The position numbers and the translations under genes are program-made. 64,000 nucleotides of DNA from Epiperipatus broadwayi (Eukaryota; Onychophora; Udeonychophora; Euonychophora; Peripatidae): the NCBI GenBank assembly GCA_028023455.1, contig JAQFVV010000508.1:156001-220000 (forward strand), given 5' to 3'. Numbering within the stretch: position 1 is the stretch's first letter; each line of letters opens with the position of its first letter. Under the pieces are notes generated by a model. That model ran no database searches. It was given only the letters and a program-made list of their open reading frames with translations, and was not told where the DNA came from. This document shows, in pieces, positions 14,007-30,952 of the stretch.

Positions 14007-17000
14007 AACCATATATTTTAGTATAAAGTATAATAATTGATGTAACTAGTATAAAAATTTCTCTTTCTTCTTTTGGTGATTTGATTGGCTTGATTTGCAC
14101 TTTGAACAGATTACTCTCTTATATTATTTTAATAAATTTAAATTTGCTTCGTTCCATATACTAACTCATATCAAAATGTTTAACTTTTTAAAAATTTGAC
14201 AACATATTAAATTTGGTAAAATAGTATTAAAATATAATATTTTGTTTTATTTGTTTAAAGTAATCTTAAAAATTATTTCTATTGAATTAACAAAAAACCA
14301 TTTGTTCAATTAAAATTAATTATTAAAAATAAATACAGTAATTACGTATGCGTCTCAATGTAATAAAAGAAAAGAGCGCGAATTTAAGAGAAGATCGTCT
14401 GTTAGTTTGCTTTTGGAGGGAGAAAGAAAAGAAAATGGTAAAGGCAAATGGTGTAAATTTGATAAGCTTATTTTAAAATAGTTAATAAGTAAACGGATTA
14501 CCACAAAATTTGCTATAAACGTAAAATAACATAGTGGTATTTAATTAAGATGAATTGCTAAATTTAAAAGTCTGTTCAAGTCGGCTGGCCAAGTGGATCA
14601 AATCACCGGTAAAAATTTTCCAATATTATATTTTTAAAAATGTCAGAGCTTCCCAGTTTAAAAGAATTAATTGCAAGAGTTTGGTATGTTTTAAAATGTT
14701 TATTATTCTACAATTTGGAAAAATTAAATAAGTATTTTAATTACAGAAGTTTTATGAAAATGAAAATTTGTTTTTTAAAAAAGAAGAAGTTTAAATTAAA
14801 GTAAAATGTTAAAGTTGTCAACGTAGCTTAATATTTCCGTTTCTAATTCTAATAAAATATAGTATTAATTGATATTTAACTTTACAATGCCAATCATATA
14901 TTTGCTAGTTAATTTGTTTAACATTTGGATAATAAACCGTCTTCAAAATAGTTAATCAAAGCTATTTTCTAATTTTAACGTCAGTTTGAAATGATTAAAT
15001 TAATTGCTATAATTAGTATTCCTAGATTTAAGCGTGGATAAATAAATATTAGCATGGATGTGATAAACTTGGAACATTTTAATAGAGAAATGTAGAAATT
15101 AATAACTTATGAGAAACATTTTCATTTAAATTCTGCGTGTCATGTTTTGAAATTGTTTCATGTTTATGGAGCCACGTAAAATCGTCAATCTAATAGTGAT
15201 TATAATAACTAATACAAATGGATAAAATTGCATGTATGGAATTTAACTATAATTATAGCTATTGCTTCGTGTATTTGTTGTTCGACACATCGTACATGGA
15301 TTCCACAGATCATATTTGGAATTATAAAATGCTATACAATCCAATTTGTGACACACACACCTGCTCTAATTCATGTATTGAACTATAAAATGCTATACAT
15401 TTAATTTATATCATACACACACCTGTTAAATTTTATGTATTTGATGAATAATGCATTACTTTAATTTTATAGTTATATGAACTTGCATGTGAAGTTCATA
15501 AGTTATATTTTATTAAGTTTAAATTAATAGGGGTTGAATAAAATATTTATTCAAGAGAATAGCGCTTGCGAAAAAGCTTAAAAAGTACTGAATGAATTCA
15601 TGAGATGTATCAATCTTTATGAGTTATTTTGTTAGTCTTTCCAGATTTATATTCCCATACTAATATTACTTATATTATATTACACATGTTTTATTTTAAG
15701 AAAGATAAGTTAGTACATTAGTTGTCCTGATTAGTGTAACATTTATTATGCAAGAACCCACATTTGCTAAAGTGTTAGTGTATTCTGAATGGTCAGAATA
15801 ACTGAGGGGGATGATTTTGCACTTTAATGTGAAGTAAATAGTAAAGTTGTATTAGAATGTAAAGGGCATTAATCTGTGCTGGTGGTTAATCTGCAGATTA
15901 CTTTATTGTCATTTTTGTATTTTACACTCATTCCTGCGCTGGTGGTTAATCCGCGGAATGGTGTACTTGTACTTATTGCTTTATGATGGTGTATAAATCC
16001 ACAAAACGTTTAGTGTTATTTAATTCCTCCGTGTAGATGAATACATCCACAGGAATATGTTTTACTTCATAGATATAAGTTGGGCAAAGTATTTTAGTTA
16101 ATCTGCTAAATCATCTTCTTTCATTTGTAAGCATAATTTATAAGTTAGATCATCAACTTGTAGCAGGACATTCTATTCAAGTTACTTCATAATAATTAAC
16201 TGTTGGTTGATTATTATTTATCGGAGTGTAAGTTTAAATTATCACTTTATTTAATGATTGCATTGTAGCTAAATCCTACAGATATAATATTATTTATTAT
16301 ATTACTATAAGTTTACGGTATGGATTTATTGAATCTGGAAATGACGTTAAATATTTCATGAGTTGATGCTGAATTTAGTATAATTTTCTCAATACATTCA
16401 TCCTATCAAATTGAAATATGAGGTATGATTAGGTTTTTAAAAAACTATACCTATGAGATGTTATTGAAGAAAGTCGATGGAATTATAATTTATTTATTTA
16501 TTTGTTTATTTATGTCTTTAATTATAACATTGGAATTAATTACTTATTATTCATAATTTTGTAAATAAAAGTTGATTTATAATTAAACTTACTGTGCCGT
16601 TGCTATGTGTCATTTGTAAAATCAGAAATCATAAACCTTGGATAGAGCATACATTGAAGTACATACTATCGTCAACATGATATAAGAGTTTATTGATATT
16701 TTTTTTTGAGAAACATTTAGATGCTTTTCGTCTTTGGTAGTTTATGATGTGTAGGGTACAATAAAATCCCATTTACCTTTTCCATCATTTTGGCTTTGCG
16801 TAGTTGATTCTAGTATACAATATAAATTAATTATTAAACTTGTAAACAGATTTACCCAATAATAACATGATTGAATATATTTACTTAACGTTTTTAAATT
16901 GTCATTTGTCAATATAATAAGAGTCTCAATGATATAGTAAACTATAAAAAAAGAACCCAAGTATTTATGTTTATTTATTGCAAAGCTTTACCTGGACTAG

Positions 17001-17500
17001 CATCTGTATTAGAAATCATATAGATGGTTTAAAATTTCATAATCTTATGTAATTCCACTAATTATGCCATCTTGTACATGGTCGGCCATTGGGTCTCATA
17101 CAATAAAAATCGCAAATTAAGGTTTAAAAAATAATAACATTGCACTTATAATTTGATTAAAGTATTTTATCATAATACTATGGTAGTTCTTCGCGGTACA
17201 CCCTGGCTGCGATCAAATTAAATCATAAAAAGTTTAGGTTAGATCATTAGTTTGGTCTGTGGTAAGTTGCCCCAGATGTTGATTGTGGTCTTTCGTGCAT
17301 AAAATAGATAGCATGATATGCTTTTGGATACAGCTCTTAATAGCTGACAATGTGCAACGGGAATTGATCAGTGATAGAAGTTACGATTCTTAGTGCATTT
17401 GCGTTTCTGTAGTTGGGACCACACAATTTACGGTTACAATTTTGAGTGCCGCAACAGGTTCGGCATGATAGGTAGTTGAAGGGGCAAGCGGATGGTTACA
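14003..17500. other. Segment between PLE-1 and PLE-2 with inverted TGTAACCAT ends
   Basis: The left edge is TTGTAACCAT (14003-14012) after (TA)n. The right edge is ATGGTTACAA (17492-17501) before (TA)n, a perfect 9-bp inverted pair. Inside, 14640-14804 is a 54-codon ORF. A pair of related ~25-bp words (GCTGGTGGTTAATC) sits 60 bp apart at about 15878 and 15939. A second GGTTACAA lies about 68 bp before the right edge (near 17434). Otherwise it is AT-rich with no recognised domain. It could be one non-autonomous element or ordinary DNA trapped between two PLE insertions. Confidence 0.35.
14640..14804 (+). CDS. Short ORF or possible first coding exon, unknown
   Basis: A 54-codon ORF begins AAAAATGTCAGAG. 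Its first 15 residues (MSELPSLKELIARVW) have amphipathic, protein-like composition, after which it becomes low-complexity K/F/N. A GTATGT at 14684, just after these residues, fits a 5' splice donor, so the real exon could be 14640-14683. A moderately G+C-rich stretch upstream (14345-14430) could be promoter or 5' UTR. Nothing confirms expression, and I do not recognise the product. Confidence 0.2.
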   Translation: MSELPSLKELIARVWYVLKCLLFYNLEKLNKYFNYRSFMKMKICFLKKKKFKLK

Positions 17501-17845
17501 ATATATATATATTTATAAATAAATATTTCAAAATACAGTACTTAAAAGATTATAAAAAATATATGTATAACCATCACTTAGAATCACTTTCAACTAACTT
17601 GTAGCTTTGTCAACTATCACTTTTAAAATATCAGCTTTCCCATATTTCCATGAAATCAACATTCCCATAATTCTGTGATCTTAACCTTTGCTGTTTGCCT
17701 ATTAATTAAATCTTGCCTATATTTATAAATTAACATTGCCTCTTTAATTTTTCTTTTATTGTTATTTCTTTCAGTTTCCAATATTTTTACATTGTTATAA
17801 TTAAAATTGAAACCACATATACATGATTAATTATGGTCATAATTG
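17501..17845 (-). mobile_element. PLE-2 left piece: inverted 3' fragment
   Basis: On the minus strand this reads the last GIY-YIG segment (ending K-R-K-I-K-E-A then IN-R-Q) and the 3' UTR. It matches 18069-18385 as an inverted repeat of about 330 bp with moderate divergence. Its 3' edge runs into (TA)n and GTTACA at 17495-17500. The coding frame is short and broken. Confidence 0.8.
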
Positions 17846-18472
17846 ACCTACATTAAATAAATTAATAAACAATTCAAAAGATTAAACTTTATTGATAAAT
17901 AAAAATTGTATCATTTACAAATGGACATGTAGGTGTGGCTGTCGATATATAGGTGAATTGAGGTGCACATTGGAAAAAAAGAACAAAAGAGCACTTATAA
18001 TTATTTAAAAGGATTCAAAATACGAAACAGAATTTTAAAAATAATGATACTTTATCGACTTCTGTCTTTTATGACCATAATAAATCATGTATATATGATT
18101 TTGATTCTAATTATAACAACATAAAAATATTGGAAACTGAAAGAAATAACAATAAAAGGAAAATTAAAGAGGCGATGTTAATATATAAATATAAGCAAGA
18201 TTTAATTAATAGGCAAGCAGCAAACATTAAGATCACAGAATTATGGGAAAGTTGACATCATGGAATTATGGGAAAGCTGACATTTTAAAAGTGATATTTG
18301 ACAACGCTACAAGTTAGATGAAAGCACTTCTAAGTGATGGTTATATATATATATTTATAAACTTTTAAGTACTGTATTTTCAAATATTTATTTATAAATT
18401 TACGTATATTATTTTGAAGAAATACAGACATTGATTTGTAATATTATATATATATATATATATTGTTCATTC
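17846..18472 (+). mobile_element. PLE-2 right piece: GIY-YIG domain and 3' UTR, decayed
   Basis: From about 17866 the plus strand reads LNKLINNSK, then an IIYKW-CRCGCRYIGE-LRCTLEKK segment, a frameshifted stretch, then SFYDHNKSC and KRKIKEAML, ending ITELWES and a TGA near 18255. These follow the order of the PLE-1 endonuclease: Y, C-x-C, YIG, and the Glu in K-E-A. Stops and frameshifts in the middle (about 17990-18060) make it a pseudogene. The 3' UTR ends ACAGACATTGATT...(TA)n at 18450-18472. The reverse transcriptase is absent. Confidence 0.8.
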
Positions 18473-18530
18473 TAATATTCTCATGGATAAATGATGGAAT
18501 TATAGTATTATTTACAGGAGTCTCTGTGTA

Positions 18531-18675
18531 AAAAATATAATAGCTAAATAGCTGATGTGTTAGTACAATAACAAGATCTTTTTCAGAGCTTCTCACAGAT
18601 TTGAGAAAAAAGTAGCTCTGAGGAAAGTACTTGTTATTGTACTAACCCATCAGGTATTTAACTATTATATTTTTA
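18531..18675. repeat. Foldback element with ~65-bp arms
   Basis: Arms 18535-18600 and 18601-18673 are imperfect inverted repeats with almost no loop. Both contain GTTAGTACAATAACAAG or its complement. The right arm carries CTGAGGA, then AGTAC...GTACT, which resembles the first core box and stem II of a hammerhead ribozyme, but no GAAA follows where the second core box should be. Probably a MITE-like or SINE-like hairpin. Confidence 0.65.
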
Positions 18676-18705
18676 TTACATGAAAGCTCACAAAAATAAT
18701 ACTTT

Positions 18706-18710
18706 AAATT

Positions 18711-18742
<32 letters not shown>
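18706..18742. repeat. (CA)n(TA)n microsatellite
   Basis: Short CA tract at 18709-18728 followed by TA to 18742, between two foldback elements. Confidence 0.8.
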
Positions 18743-18768
18743 AATTGATTTCATGTTGTATGATGTAG

Positions 18769-19002
18769 ATAAAAGATTTATTGGATAAACCTGTGTTATT
18801 TTTTATTACATACCAATATTTCGATGAACTAGCATCCGCCATTATCAAGATAAACTCTTGAAAAAAAATTTGTTCCATCTCAAAATGAAACATGACTGAC
18901 GTTAAAGTTTGAGATGGAACAAATTTTCTTTCAAGAGTTTACCTTGATAATCGAAATAACGGTATATAATAAAAAATAACACATGGATTTATCCAAACAA
19001 TC
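18769..19002. repeat. Foldback element with ~100-bp arms and a ribozyme-like box
   Basis: Arms 18774-18886 and 18906-19002 pair over about 100 bp (shared TTTGTTCCATCTCAAA, GTGTTATTTTTTATTA, GATTATCAAGGTAAACTC-type words). On the minus strand of the left arm (18812-18850) TTGATAATGGCGGATG is followed by CTAGTT, CATC and GAAAT. That layout resembles the CUGANGA - stem II - GAAAC core of hammerhead ribozymes known in Penelope elements, with two core mismatches. The right arm lacks exactly the 16 bases between the two boxes. Bounded by (TA)n on both sides. Confidence 0.6.
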
Positions 19003-19860
19003 ATATATATATATATATATGAAATTATATATGTATATATATAGTTTATATATATATATAAAATATACCAACCATCATACAATTACAAATATCCAGTAAC
19101 GCCCTCTGTTTAAAGATCTATATCTCAATAATAGCAAACCTTAAAATGATACCTTCATATATATATATATGAAATTATTCTGTATTACATAGTTTCGTTA
19201 TTTGAATTTGGTGCTGACAGTGTTTAAATTCAGAAAACTATGTGAATGTGTCAATTAGTGATTACCTTAAATAAAAAATATCTTTAATAAATTTTGTGTT
19301 TTATTGAACACATTTCAGCTATCACTCTGTATAATAAAATGAGGTAACAAGCAGACAGATCATTCTTTTTCTGTAAAAAAAATATTTTATGCTATGGTTA
19401 GAGATTATTTCAATAATAATTGCATGAGTTGTACTTTCAAAGTATTACAAATTATTATAAATCTTTTAAATATACTTTACTAATTATCAAATATTTTTTA
19501 ATTACCTTTATGAAAAAAGTTTAATAATTATGTAAATAGTTTTGTGAAGAGAGATTAGTAGTTCAGAAACAGTAAAATTATCTCTGAATCTTAAATGAAA
19601 GGATGACTACACTTCATTTTAAATGTTGAACTCAGTAATTCTTTCTTTTTCTCTCCAACAACTTCATTATTACACACATATTGCAAACTATTGTGACAAT
19701 GTGTGTTTACTTATATCTACATACACACACACACACACACAAACAAATCTTTTATGTGCATATGCACTTATGGTTTTACGAAGCAGTTTTATTTCTTTTC
19801 TTAATTTAGATGCATTCACTTTTGAGGACATACATACACAAAAAATGTAGTGAGACAAGC
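19003..19860. other. AT-rich spacer, no gene recognised
   Basis: Contains several short (TA)n tracts (19009-19062, 19160-19172) and a (CA)n run at 19723-19741. No domain or RNA gene seen. Confidence 0.5.
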
Positions 19861-19862
19861 AT

Positions 19863-19908
<46 letters not shown>
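19861..19908. repeat. (TA)n microsatellite upstream of the LINE
   Basis: About 24 TA units immediately before the recognisable LINE sequence. Confidence 0.9.
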
Positions 19909-19911
<3 letters not shown>

Positions 19912-19969
19912 CAAGTTGGAAATGATAAATATACTAATAATAAAACTAATATGAATTCTTCTGACATAG

Positions 19970-20648
19970 ATGGAAAATCTTATAACACTAATAAATTCAA
20001 AATGCATAATAATGAGAATAATAATACTCGAACCTGGACTGAAGACATCAATAGATAATGATAAGAGTAATAATAATAAAAATGATACTAATAATGGAAA
20101 TAAAATTAAAAATATACAGAAAAATCATTATGATACAGATACTAAATTAATGATAGAGAATGGAGAAATTAAAGATATTAATGATGGTTTTATTACAGTG
20201 TCATATAAAAAGAAAACTAATAGAAAGAAAGCAAATAAAATAGCCATAATGGGAATTAAAGAAAAACAATATTTTGGCTATAAAACCAAGAATAATTTAC
20301 AAAAAAATTTTCTCATGAGAATTAATATAACAAAGAATGAAAAAGATACTTTAATCATCTAATGGATAAACTTAAAACTTCAGATGTTTGTTATAAATAC
20401 CATCTGAAAATAAAAAAAATATGCAACTTTTTTACATTTCAGTCGATAAACAATATGTAGAACATATGATAAACGCAGAGCTTTGTCCATATGGTTCTGT
20501 ATTACTTCCTTTTTATGGAAGATTACATAAATCAAATTCTTTGAATGAAAATGCTATTACCAAAGAGGTGAATGACATGGAAATTCGATATGATAAGGTA
20601 TTACAATTACAATCTGTACATTCTAAAAAAATTAGTATTGATGAATAA
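19970..20648 (+). pseudogene. LINE ORF1-like nucleic-acid-binding protein remnant
   Basis: Two overlapping open stretches (19970-20362 and 20421-20648) are the halves of one disrupted ORF. The first is K/N-rich with a basic cluster (SYKKKTNRKKANK). The second has a CPYGSVLLPFYGRLH block, which resembles the conserved W-P-x-G-x-x-x-x-x-F-x-G motif near the end of ORF1 in many invertebrate LINEs. No zinc knuckle is visible. The frame breaks near 20360-20420. An RNA-binding role is inferred from position. Confidence 0.45.
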
Positions 20649-20768
20649 TATACTATTAAGTATTTATTTGCAAAATATAAGAGGATTACTTACAAATTAT
20701 ATAAAAGGAAGCATAAATTTTTAACAGAAGAATATGACAATATTTGTTTAACAGATATATGGCTAAAG

Positions 20769-20835
<67 letters not shown>

Positions 20836-21022
20836 GAATATTTAATAAATCATAGGTATAATGTTTTTACAAATGATAAACCAATATCTATAGCTACAAA
20901 AAGTGAGGTGTAATAGTTGCTTTTTGAAAATATATTAATTGTAAGTGTATACATATTCCAGCTTTCCTATTTGTTGCAGTATGGATTGAAATTGAATTAA
21001 ATAATTTTAAATTCTTATTGAG

Positions 21023-21069
<47 letters not shown>

Positions 21070-21081
21070 AACATATAGGTG

Positions 21082-21115
<34 letters not shown>

Positions 21116-21460
21116 CACCTAATGTTTTACAAAAATATTTGAAATCAAGTTTAGAAGCATTAGAGTCATTTGTAATTTCATATGAGCATAAAATATTGAT
21201 TAAGTGAGATTTGAACATTGCATATTATGGAAACAATGTTTACCAAAATAATATCAAATTTAATGATTTGATGCAATTACTCAAATTTTTGAATTTAAAA
21301 CAGATCAACAATATATACAATAATCATGGATATACATTAGATTAAATAATTACAAATTATGAATTTATTCATATACAAAAAATGTGATTATCTTTTAGTA
21401 CCTAAAGATTATCATCATTTTGCACTAGAAATTGAATGGTCATTAAACATCAAAATAGAT
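20649..21460 (+). pseudogene. LINE APE-type endonuclease remnant
   Basis: Pieces in shifting frames read LQNIRGLLTN, then EYDNICLTD-IWLKE, matching the N-terminal endonuclease pattern (Q/N-N-x-R-G, then an L-T-E-x-W-L motif; the catalytic Glu position reads D here). Later pieces read DLNIAYYGNN (the G-D-F-N block, with the GD pair degraded) and DYHHFALEIE (the S-D-H block, degraded). Three (TA)n tracts have expanded inside it. Non-functional. Confidence 0.6.
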
Positions 21461-21499
21461 TAAATTTAGATATTTAACTACAAAAAATTATGCTAAAGG

Positions 21500-22139
21500 C
21501 GATTATTTTGGTTTATATAGAGCAATTAAAGATATAAACTGGGATGAAGTTTGTAACAATATGGATGCAATAGCAGCAGAAATATTTCAAAAGTTATTAT
21601 TTGATGTAGTAAATAGATTTATTCCAATGAAACGTGTTAAATCAACTAACTTTCCTAAATGGTTTCAAACAAACTTATAAAATGTATAAAGAAAAGTGAT
21701 ATTTTTATAATTTGTTCAAAAAATATAAAGATGGAATGTTTGTAAATTACTTTATAAATTATAGATTTTTGATAAGGAAATTGGAAAGACAATATTTTTA
21801 TTTGTATATGAGAAACATACAACATAACAATAACAATCCAAGACAATTTTGGGATATCATGAAAGAATATTAGTTAGAAATAAAGAAACAACAGATATTA
21901 AGCCAGATGGTTTTATGAGATATTTCTGATCCCAAATGATTCATAATCATATGAATTCATATAATTATAAGTTTACTATTATTCTTATAAATAATAACAA
22001 TTTAATAATTATATCTATTTTGAGTAAAAATAAGATTATAATGACATCTAAATCTTTAAAAAATAAGATAATAATTGCACATGATGATATACTTATAGTT
22101 ATTTATAAAGGCTGTATCGAACTTTTAGCTCCTATTTTA

Positions 22140-22197
<58 letters not shown>

Positions 22198-23530
22198 CTT
22201 TGGCTCTAAATATCTATTTTTCCTGATTGTTGGAAAATTGCAAAAATAAGTCCAATTTGTAAATCTGTGAAAAATCAGATATATCTCATTTTAAACCTAT
22301 TTTTTCGTTACCAATTTGTGGTAAAATATTGGAAAAATCAATTTATAATAGGATTATACATAAATTAAATATATTATTCCTACATTTATACATGGTTTTC
22401 TACCAGGGAGATCTATTGAAACAAATTGATGACACATATAAGATGTTATAACACAAGTTATTGATTCTCAAAGTTAACTTTATTTTATCTACTTTGACAT
22501 ATCTAAAGATTTTGATAAAGTAGATCATAATATTTTACTAATGAAAGCAGATAACAAATGATAATCAATTAATCTTTTGAAACTGTTAAAGACTTTTCTT
22601 ATTAATAGAAAGAATTGTGTGTATATTAATGGAGAATCTTCTTTTGTAGGCACTTAAGAGTGTGGAATACCCAAAGAAGTATATTAAGTCCCATTATTTT
22701 TGCCACTTCTGATTTAGCTTCTGTCATAACTGAGAAAAAATATATTATGTATTACAGATGATATTAAGATCTTTTTAGAGATCAGTCATAAAAATGATCA
22801 TAAAAAATTGCAAAATTATACTAATACTTTTTGTGATTGGTGCCATATCAATAATATGCAAATAAATATTTAAAAAATGCAATTTAATGGCTTATACAAA
22901 GAAAACAACAATTAGTAATAGTCAATATAATGTTAATGGGAACAAAATTGCCAAAACATTTAACCAGAAAGATCTGGGTATTCTTTTCTCAAGTTATTAT
23001 ACATTTAATGAGCATATTCAAACAGTAGTTAATAAATCTCTTAAAATTATGGGCATGATTTTGAGTTCAAACATTTAATTTACAATAGAAATATATAGAT
23101 TACTATTTAATACTTTAATTTTACCTGTTTTTCATTATGACTCTAATGGTTGGAATACATACAACCAAACAAATATAAGTGAATTACAAAAAATACAAGA
23201 CAAATATTTTAAATATATTTATAAAAATAAAATATATGCAATGAAGAAAAACAATATGTATAATAAAAGACTGTTAATGGACAGGTGATTTTTATTTAAA
23301 TTAATACATGGAACTGTATCATTAGAATGTGAAATCACAAGAATTTCAATTAGGATTCCATCTTATAATTCTAGATGTCATGATTTGTTTATTTACATGT
23401 ATTAAAACATTCCATTAATTCACCATTGCATTGATTGCTACTGGAATATAATTAAAAAATTACAGATATTGATATTTTATCTTTAAACTATAAACAAGTT
23501 AAGGACAAAATAAAATCAATCTTACATTGA
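21500..23530 (+). pseudogene. LINE reverse transcriptase and C-terminal region remnant
   Basis: Recognisable blocks in order: FPKWFQTNL near 21650; ELLAPIL at 22115-22137 followed by FPDCWKIAKISPICKS near 22220-22260; a YFDISK-FDKVDH block near 22490-22530 (motif A); YINGESS...CGIPKE near 22625-22675 (motif B); TDDIKIF near 22755-22775 (motif C, normally A/V-DD); INGNKIAKTF-K-LGI-F near 22930-22990; and PVFHYDSNGWNTYN near 23120-23160. Many stops and frameshifts. Order and spacing fit the Jockey/CR1/I group of LINEs. Confidence 0.65.
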
Positions 23531-23652
23531 CATTAATAATGTAAATAGTATTTCAAACATGTATGTACTACTTTGTAATTTACAATACAGATATATACTA
23601 CTTTGTAAATACTTGTGGCCTTGTTTGAGCTGTTTATTTATGAATAATTTGA

Positions 23653-23868
<216 letters not shown>

Positions 23869-23869
<1 letters not shown>

Positions 23870-24075
23870 CAAATGTAAACTTTATCAAGATTCAAAAAGT
23901 GTTACATAAGTTACAGGAGAAAAACATGAGGTCTTAGATACAAATCGATAGATAATATTACATATGCAATATGAGTTTACAATATTTCTTGTGATAGAAA
24001 AAAAACATAACTTACAGTGTCAAATTAGATTTAAATATAATTTTTAAATTGAATATTGAGAAAAATATGTGGAAG
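23869..24075 (-). repeat. 3' end of a reverse-oriented repeat, copy a
   Basis: Shares ordered words with 27080-27300: GTGTTACATAAG, TTAGATACAA, ATTACATATGCAATATGAG/ATTACATATACAATGAGAG and GAGTTTACAAT. On the minus strand it ends at the ATC-type microsatellite, as a LINE or SINE 3' tail would. No coding part is visible. Confidence 0.5.
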
Positions 24076-24099
24076 CACATGATAGTATGAGGGTAAACT

Positions 24100-24240
24100 A
24101 TATGTGATATTGAAGCAGTCGAATCTGAGTTTGATCCTAGCTTCATGACATCTAGCCTTAAGCCCACTTCAAACCCTAGTACTAACTTTAAATTTTTGAT
24201 GCAATGGGGCTTTATAGGGTCAATCCATGCTAGTTTTCTT
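24100..24240 (+). repeat. SINE-like segment, copy a
   Basis: Contains a degenerate tRNA B-box-like GAGTTTGATCC near 24130 and the words TGCAATGGGGCTTTA near 24205. A similar pair (GAGTTCGAATTC, then TGTAATGGGGCTTA) occurs at about 61862-61890. A tRNA-derived SINE is possible but not proven. Confidence 0.3.
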
Positions 24241-24375
24241 AAACAAATATATTATATAAATGTGTGTAAAAATTAACTAGTTTATGGTTTAAATTAATCT
24301 ATGCTATTAATAAATTCATGATAAAATTATTCATGAATTTATATATATTATAACTGTGTGGATTGTGTGTTTATA

Positions 24376-24426
24376 TTTATAAATATATATATATATATTT
24401 ATAAATATATATATATATATATATAT
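24376..24426. repeat. (TA)n tracts before family R copy 2
   Basis: Two TA tracts separated by TTTATAAA; the right one ends at the start of family R copy 2. Confidence 0.85.
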
Positions 24427-26992
<2,566 letters not shown>

Positions 26993-27079
26993 AACATGAA
27001 GTTGGTTTTAGATTAATATATATTTGTATACAAATTGGGCATATTTTGTGAGATGGATATAGTTTTCATGGCTGCCTTA
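26993..27079. other. Short unassigned spacer
   Basis: AT-rich; nothing recognised. Confidence 0.5.
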
Positions 27080-27305
27080 TTGTTCTTGTGTTACATAAGC
27101 TGCATATAAAATGTGGGTTTAGATACAATTTGATACATGAAATTACATATACAATGAGAGTTTACAATTTTTATTATGATAAAAATGTCATTTACAGTAG
27201 TTGGGAGAATATTAATTATTGCATACCAAAATACATAATTCAAATTAGGTTTACATAAATTTTGCAAAAACATTATGAGATAAATACATCAAATTACATG
27301 GTCAT
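27080..27305 (-). repeat. 3' end of a reverse-oriented repeat, copy b
   Basis: Related to 23869-24075 (see shared words there). The 60-codon minus-strand frame in it does not match copy a and is not treated as coding. Confidence 0.5.
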
Positions 27306-30218
<2,913 letters not shown>

Positions 30219-30826
30219 TATATCCTTAGTTATTCCCATCTTGGAGAATGGTTCAATTATATGGAATCCTCATAACAGGACATATATCATAAGAATTCAG
30301 TCTGTTTTTGACAAATTTGCAAAATTAAATAGTTTAGGTAGTGAACACTATGTTGATTTACTGCTGAGATGAGAAACAAGAGATCTCAAATTTCTTCATA
30401 AATTCATCTCCCAGAATATTTCTGTATCTAATTTGCTTTCTAACTTAGGTATTAAGAAACAGAATTATAACACTCGTACTCACAATGTTTTTGAACTGAA
30501 AATTTGTAAATCTGATGTATTAAGATTTTCCCCTTTATTTCGTTTACCTAGAACTTATAACAAAGATTTTGGTAATGATGATGTTTTTAATTTGTATTTT
30601 AAACAATTCACTAAAGTCCTCAAAAAAAATATTATCCTTGATTTCATTTGATATATTGCCTTTTTATTTGTTTGTGCATTTTATTATTTTTATATTTTAT
30701 TGGTATTATTTTTTTATTTTTTTTAATGCTTATTTAGATTTGTATGTATTAATTACATTACTGTGCAATCTATAATTGGCTAAATGCTGTTGATATGTAC
30801 ATGAAATAAATAAAGAATTGAATTGA
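30219..30826 (+). pseudogene. 5'-truncated LINE: C-terminus of ORF2 plus 3' UTR
   Basis: From 30220 one frame reads LVIPILENGSIIWNPH, then SVFDKFAKLNSL, a TGA at 30370-30372, KFLHKFI, THNVFELKICKSDV and FRLPRTYNKDF, ending at a TGA near 30649. These are the typical post-RT blocks of Jockey/CR1-group LINEs (Y/E-x-G-x-x-x-W-x-P, then an R-x-P-R-x-x-N block). The 3' UTR ends AATAAATAAAGAATTGAATTGAATT and runs into (ATT)n. Only one stop interrupts ~140 codons, so it is younger than the 19.9-23.6 kb copy. RT and endonuclease are missing. Confidence 0.7.

Positions 30827-30952
<126 letters not shown>

Larger units (their letters stand above)
19910..23652 (+). mobile_element. Decayed near-full-length non-LTR retrotransposon (Jockey/CR1-like LINE)
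   Basis: Order of parts: an ORF1-like region (19970-20648), an APE-type endonuclease region (about 20649-21460), a reverse transcriptase region (about 21500-23060), a C-terminal region (23090-23530), a short 3' UTR and then an (ATT)n tail at 23653. Each is broken by stops and frameshifts. Four (TA)n expansions interrupt the coding parts (20770-20833, 21027-21062, 21085-21114, 22140-22196). Clade assignment rests on domain order and the A/T-rich microsatellite tail, not on an alignment. Confidence 0.7.
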
